From the NCBI GenBank assembly GCA_018334735.1, contig JAGXLK010000065.1:1-8783 (forward strand): a stretch of DNA of 8,783 bases, given 5' to 3'. Under the pieces are notes generated by a model that ran no database searches, had not been told where the DNA came from, and worked only from the letters and a program-made list of their open reading frames with translations. The translations under genes and the position numbers were made by a program. Source of the DNA: Planctomycetota bacterium (GTDB lineage Bacteria > Planctomycetota > Brocadiia > SM23-32). The stretch's first letter is position 1, and every line of letters starts with the position of its first letter. Below are positions 6,823-8,783 of the stretch, piece by piece.

Positions 6823-8289
6823 CTATTCTTCTGGAGTTTCTTCAGACTCTTGTTCATTTCCTGTGTCTTCTGATTCATCCTGACCGGACCCGAACTCCTC
6901 GGGCGGGACATAGTTGATTTCAGCTTCATCGAGAAGAGATTCGACGGTTTTTTCTTCTCGAAGGTTCCAGCGCATCGACCGCATGAGGTTGTTTTCTTCA
7001 AGGTACCCCCGTGCTTTGCGTTCGGTCCAGTTTTGTCGTCTGGCCACGGCTCGAACCTGCTCCTGGACTTCGGAGTCGAGGACGTAGATCCGTTCATTCT
7101 CTGCAATTTTCCGGAGTATGAATTCTACTTTAAGATTACGGACAGCCCGGGCGCGGGATACTTCTGCGTTTTCGTGTGCCATTTGTTCGGCTTCCTGACG
7201 CGAACGGCCGGCGCGAAGGGCCTCGGTCATCATTCGTCGGGTTTCGTCCTCTGTGGCGCTTTGTATGAGCGAGTCCGGCATCTCAACATCGATATTTTCC
7301 AGAATAGTATCGGTAATAACATTGCGCCGAATCTGGTTACGCTGCTGTTCAAGACGTCGGTCGAGGCGGTCTCGGACCATTGAACGCAGCTCCTCAACAT
7401 CCTCCATGCCGAGCTGTTGCGCAAGATCGTCGTCTATCTCTGGGGTTTCCTGCCGATAAACCGACTGGATTTCTATCTCGGCCTTAACCGGAGTATCGGC
7501 CAGAGCTTCCAGCGGTTTGTTCTGTGCCGAAAGGTCGGCATCATCTGCAAGGGTGACTTCGAGTTCAATCGAATCGCCCGGCGATGCACCAATTATCGCC
7601 CCTTTAATACCTTCAGCCTCAAACGGTCCGATACGTTCTTCGCTCGGCTGAAAAGGTATTTCTTCGCTCCAATTGACGTTATCAGTGGAGATAGTGACGT
7701 TGCTTTCGACATAGTCATCCTGATCCACGGATCCCTCTTCAACTTCATCCCAACCGGCAAGTTGACCGGCGAAACGTTCGAGTTCCTGTTCGAACATCTC
7801 ATCGGTGACTTCCAGTTCTGGAATCTCAAGTTCCAGCCCTTTGTAATCTTCTTCTTTTATTTCTACTTCGGGAAGTATTTCGCATTGAAATTCGACTTCG
7901 AGCGGTTGTCCAACGTCCCATTCAAGGCTTTCGAAATCAGGTGCCTCTTTTTCTTCAACGACTGATAGCTCATTTTGCTGGACAGCATCCTGATAGGCCT
8001 CACCGGCGACGGTGGAAACCACGTCGTTGCGCAGACGTTCATTATAACGCTTCAGGACGAGCCCGCGGGGCGCTTTTCCCTGGCGGAATCCCGGCAACTG
8101 AGCTTGTTGCTGCAGGTTATCCAGGTCTTCATTGAACCGGTCTTCCAGATAATCAGCATCAATTTCGATGCGTATAGAGCATTCACAGCTTCCGTGGCGT
8201 TCGATTTCAGTGTGAATTCCTGACTCTTCAACGTCGTTTTCGTCCTGCTGTTCGGTGACGCCGGTTTCGGTGTTTTCTTCGTCAGCCAT
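6823..8289 (-). CDS. tig: Trigger factor, ribosome-associated chaperone
   Basis: The 488-residue protein is a trigger factor, which binds the ribosomal exit tunnel through uL23 and shelters nascent chains. The ribosome-binding signature PGFRQGKAP lies at 66-74. A middle region of about 175-285 takes the place of the FKBP-type peptidyl-prolyl isomerase domain but is poorly conserved (ERIGPFEAEGIKGAIIGASPGD). The C-terminal chaperone arms run from about 285 to 465 and are rich in charged helices. Unusual points are an acidic N-terminal extension of about 25 residues before the ribosome-binding domain and an acidic tail rich in Glu, Asp and Ser. The length is somewhat above the roughly 430 residues of the E. 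coli protein. The ATG at 8289 follows GAGGA at an eight-base gap. It is the first gene of the operon with clpP and clpX, a common arrangement. Confidence 0.95.
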   Translation of the reverse strand: MADEENTETGVTEQQDENDVEESGIHTEIERHGSCECSIRIEIDADYLEDRFNEDLDNLQQQAQLPGFRQGKAPRGLVLKRYNERLRNDVVSTVAGEAYQDAVQQNELSVVEEKEAPDFESLEWDVGQPLEVEFQCEILPEVEIKEEDYKGLELEIPELEVTDEMFEQELERFAGQLAGWDEVEEGSVDQDDYVESNVTISTDNVNWSEEIPFQPSEERIGPFEAEGIKGAIIGASPGDSIELEVTLADDADLSAQNKPLEALADTPVKAEIEIQSVYRQETPEIDDDLAQQLGMEDVEELRSMVRDRLDRRLEQQRNQIRRNVITDTILENIDVEMPDSLIQSATEDETRRMMTEALRAGRSRQEAEQMAHENAEVSRARAVRNLKVEFILRKIAENERIYVLDSEVQEQVRAVARRQNWTERKARGYLEENNLMRSMRWNLREEKTVESLLDEAEINYVPPEEFGSGQDESEDTGNEQESEETPEE

Positions 8290-8350
8290 GCGTGAAATCC
8301 TCGGGAGGGTTTGACAAGGGGGAGAAGTATTGAAAAATCTGTTTCACAAG

Positions 8351-8378
8351 AAAAAAACAGGGAACACATCCCTGCTTT
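8351..8378 (-). terminator. Hairpin with U-tract in the tig leader (terminator or attenuator)
   Basis: On the minus strand CAGGGA pairs with TCCCTG around TGTGT. The stem can extend by a G-U and three A-U pairs to about ten pairs, and seven T residues follow (plus bases 8357 down to 8351). This has the form of a leftward intrinsic terminator. It lies about 60 bases before the tig start and directly downstream of the promoter candidate, so it may attenuate the tig-clpP-clpX operon, end a transcript coming from the right, or only stabilise the 5' end of the mRNA. Confidence 0.5.
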
Positions 8379-8382
8379 CTGT

Positions 8383-8412
8383 ACCTTACATCAGATTGCC
8401 CCAAAAAGTCAA
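8383..8412 (-). promoter_or_regulatory. Candidate promoter of the tig-clpP-clpX operon
   Basis: On the minus strand TTGACT (8412-8407) and TAAGGT (8388-8383) are separated by 18 bases. The -35 matches five of six positions of TTGACA, while the -10 is weak with three of six. Transcription would start near 8376, at the foot of the leader hairpin. A GTCAG-C-CTGAC palindrome lies about 15 bases upstream of the -35 and could be a regulator site. Confidence 0.4.
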
Positions 8413-8426
8413 GCCGGATCAAATAG

Positions 8427-8437
8427 GTCAGCCTGAC
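8427..8437. repeat. Short palindrome upstream of the tig promoter candidate
   Basis: GTCAG and CTGAC form a perfect inverted repeat around one C. The position, around -50 to -60 from the predicted transcription start, would fit an activator site, but no regulator family is recognised and a five-base arm can be chance. Confidence 0.25.
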
Positions 8438-8444
8438 ACCTTGG

Positions 8445-8469
8445 GCTTGCAACTGCAACAGCAGCAAGC
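8445..8469. repeat. Inverted repeat able to form a nine-pair hairpin
   Basis: GCTTG (8445-8449) pairs with CAAGC (8465-8469), and inside it CTGC (8453-8456) pairs with GCAG (8461-8464) over an AACA loop, leaving a CAA bulge. No T-tract follows on either strand, so it is not a typical terminator. It lies upstream of the predicted tig promoter. Confidence 0.35.
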
Positions 8470-8783
8470 GCTTACATTGGGGACGTTTTTTTAAGGGCCG
8501 CCCTGGACCTGGATATAAAAAAAGGCCCAGGCTTGTGCGAGAGTGTGTTACCCGGAATATTTCACGATGCAGTTAACGCACCGAGAGCTGTAAGTTGTTG
8601 GACTCGGGTGGAGAACACGGGGAAGCTCACGAATTGATACATAGTTGGCAAGACGACAGGGTCAAGAATTTTAGGCGCGACCGCCCGGAAACGACGGGAA
8701 AAGAAAAGCACATTGATGCACACGTAAAAAGGTGTTGACACAGCAGCCTTTCAACTATACAGGGAATATGTGCTTTGTCAGGC

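Larger units (their letters stand above)
8290..8783. other. Upstream region of the tig operon
   Basis: These 494 bases hold no convincing gene. They contain the tig leader with its hairpin and promoter candidate, a short palindrome GTCAGCCTGAC (8427-8437), a hairpin (8445-8469) and a larger inverted repeat (8545-8618). A minus-strand frame is open from the right edge for 58 codons but its product looks random. I looked for a tRNA gene, sometimes found upstream of tig, and saw none. Confidence 0.6.

Noticed and set aside
6780..7106. Upstream extension of the clpP frame that would give a 322-residue protein
   Set aside because: It lies over the tig 3' end in another frame, lacks ClpP similarity and is low-complexity; ClpP normally starts near the chosen ATG.
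8735..8761. Rightward promoter-like pair TTGACA and TATACA near the right edge
   Set aside because: The spacer is only 15 bases, and the gene it would serve is outside the window.

Overview
The window is a bacterial chromosomal segment of mostly housekeeping genes, with moderate GC and a low-GC flavour in the intergenic DNA. Gene content shows a bacterium: trigger factor, ClpP, ClpX, DnaA, a YvcK-type protein and a type 2 orotidine-5'-phosphate decarboxylase tail. The phylum cannot be fixed from the sequence alone. The DnaA and ClpP sequences depart from the proteobacterial and Firmicutes norm, which points to a less studied lineage (inference only). No mobile element, CRISPR array, rRNA or tRNA gene was recognised.

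Layout. At 1-148 the C-terminal end of a pyrF-like gene runs rightward. Its stop codon overlaps the stop codon of a leftward gene (145-1857) that encodes an unusual fusion of a HAD-type hydrolase domain and a YvcK/CofD-like domain. Then come about 1.44 kb (1858-3300) with no convincing long gene; this region holds a terminator-like hairpin, two weak small ORFs and the leader of the next gene. At 3301-4782 a rightward dnaA-like gene starts at TTG behind a strong Shine-Dalgarno sequence. It converges, with a 35-base gap, on a leftward operon transcribed tig (6823-8289), clpP (6138-6779), clpX (4818-6089). The last 494 bases (8290-8783) are the tig leader and upstream region, with a promoter candidate, a T-tailed hairpin and inverted repeats.

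How the genes work together. Tig, ClpP and ClpX form the classic protein folding and degradation cluster: trigger factor binds nascent chains at the ribosome, and ClpX unfolds substrates and feeds them to the ClpP barrel. Gaps of 43 and 48 bases with the same orientation support one transcript. The DnaA-like protein would act in replication initiation. The HAD-YvcK fusion probably acts in carbon allocation to cell-wall precursors, and PyrF in pyrimidine synthesis.

I saw no clear novel multi-gene system. The main oddities are inside housekeeping proteins: a DnaA without the usual arginine finger, sensor II arginine and one DNA-reading residue; a ClpP with Glu at the catalytic acid position; the HAD-YvcK fusion; and a hairpin with a T-tract sitting right at the predicted transcription start of the tig operon.
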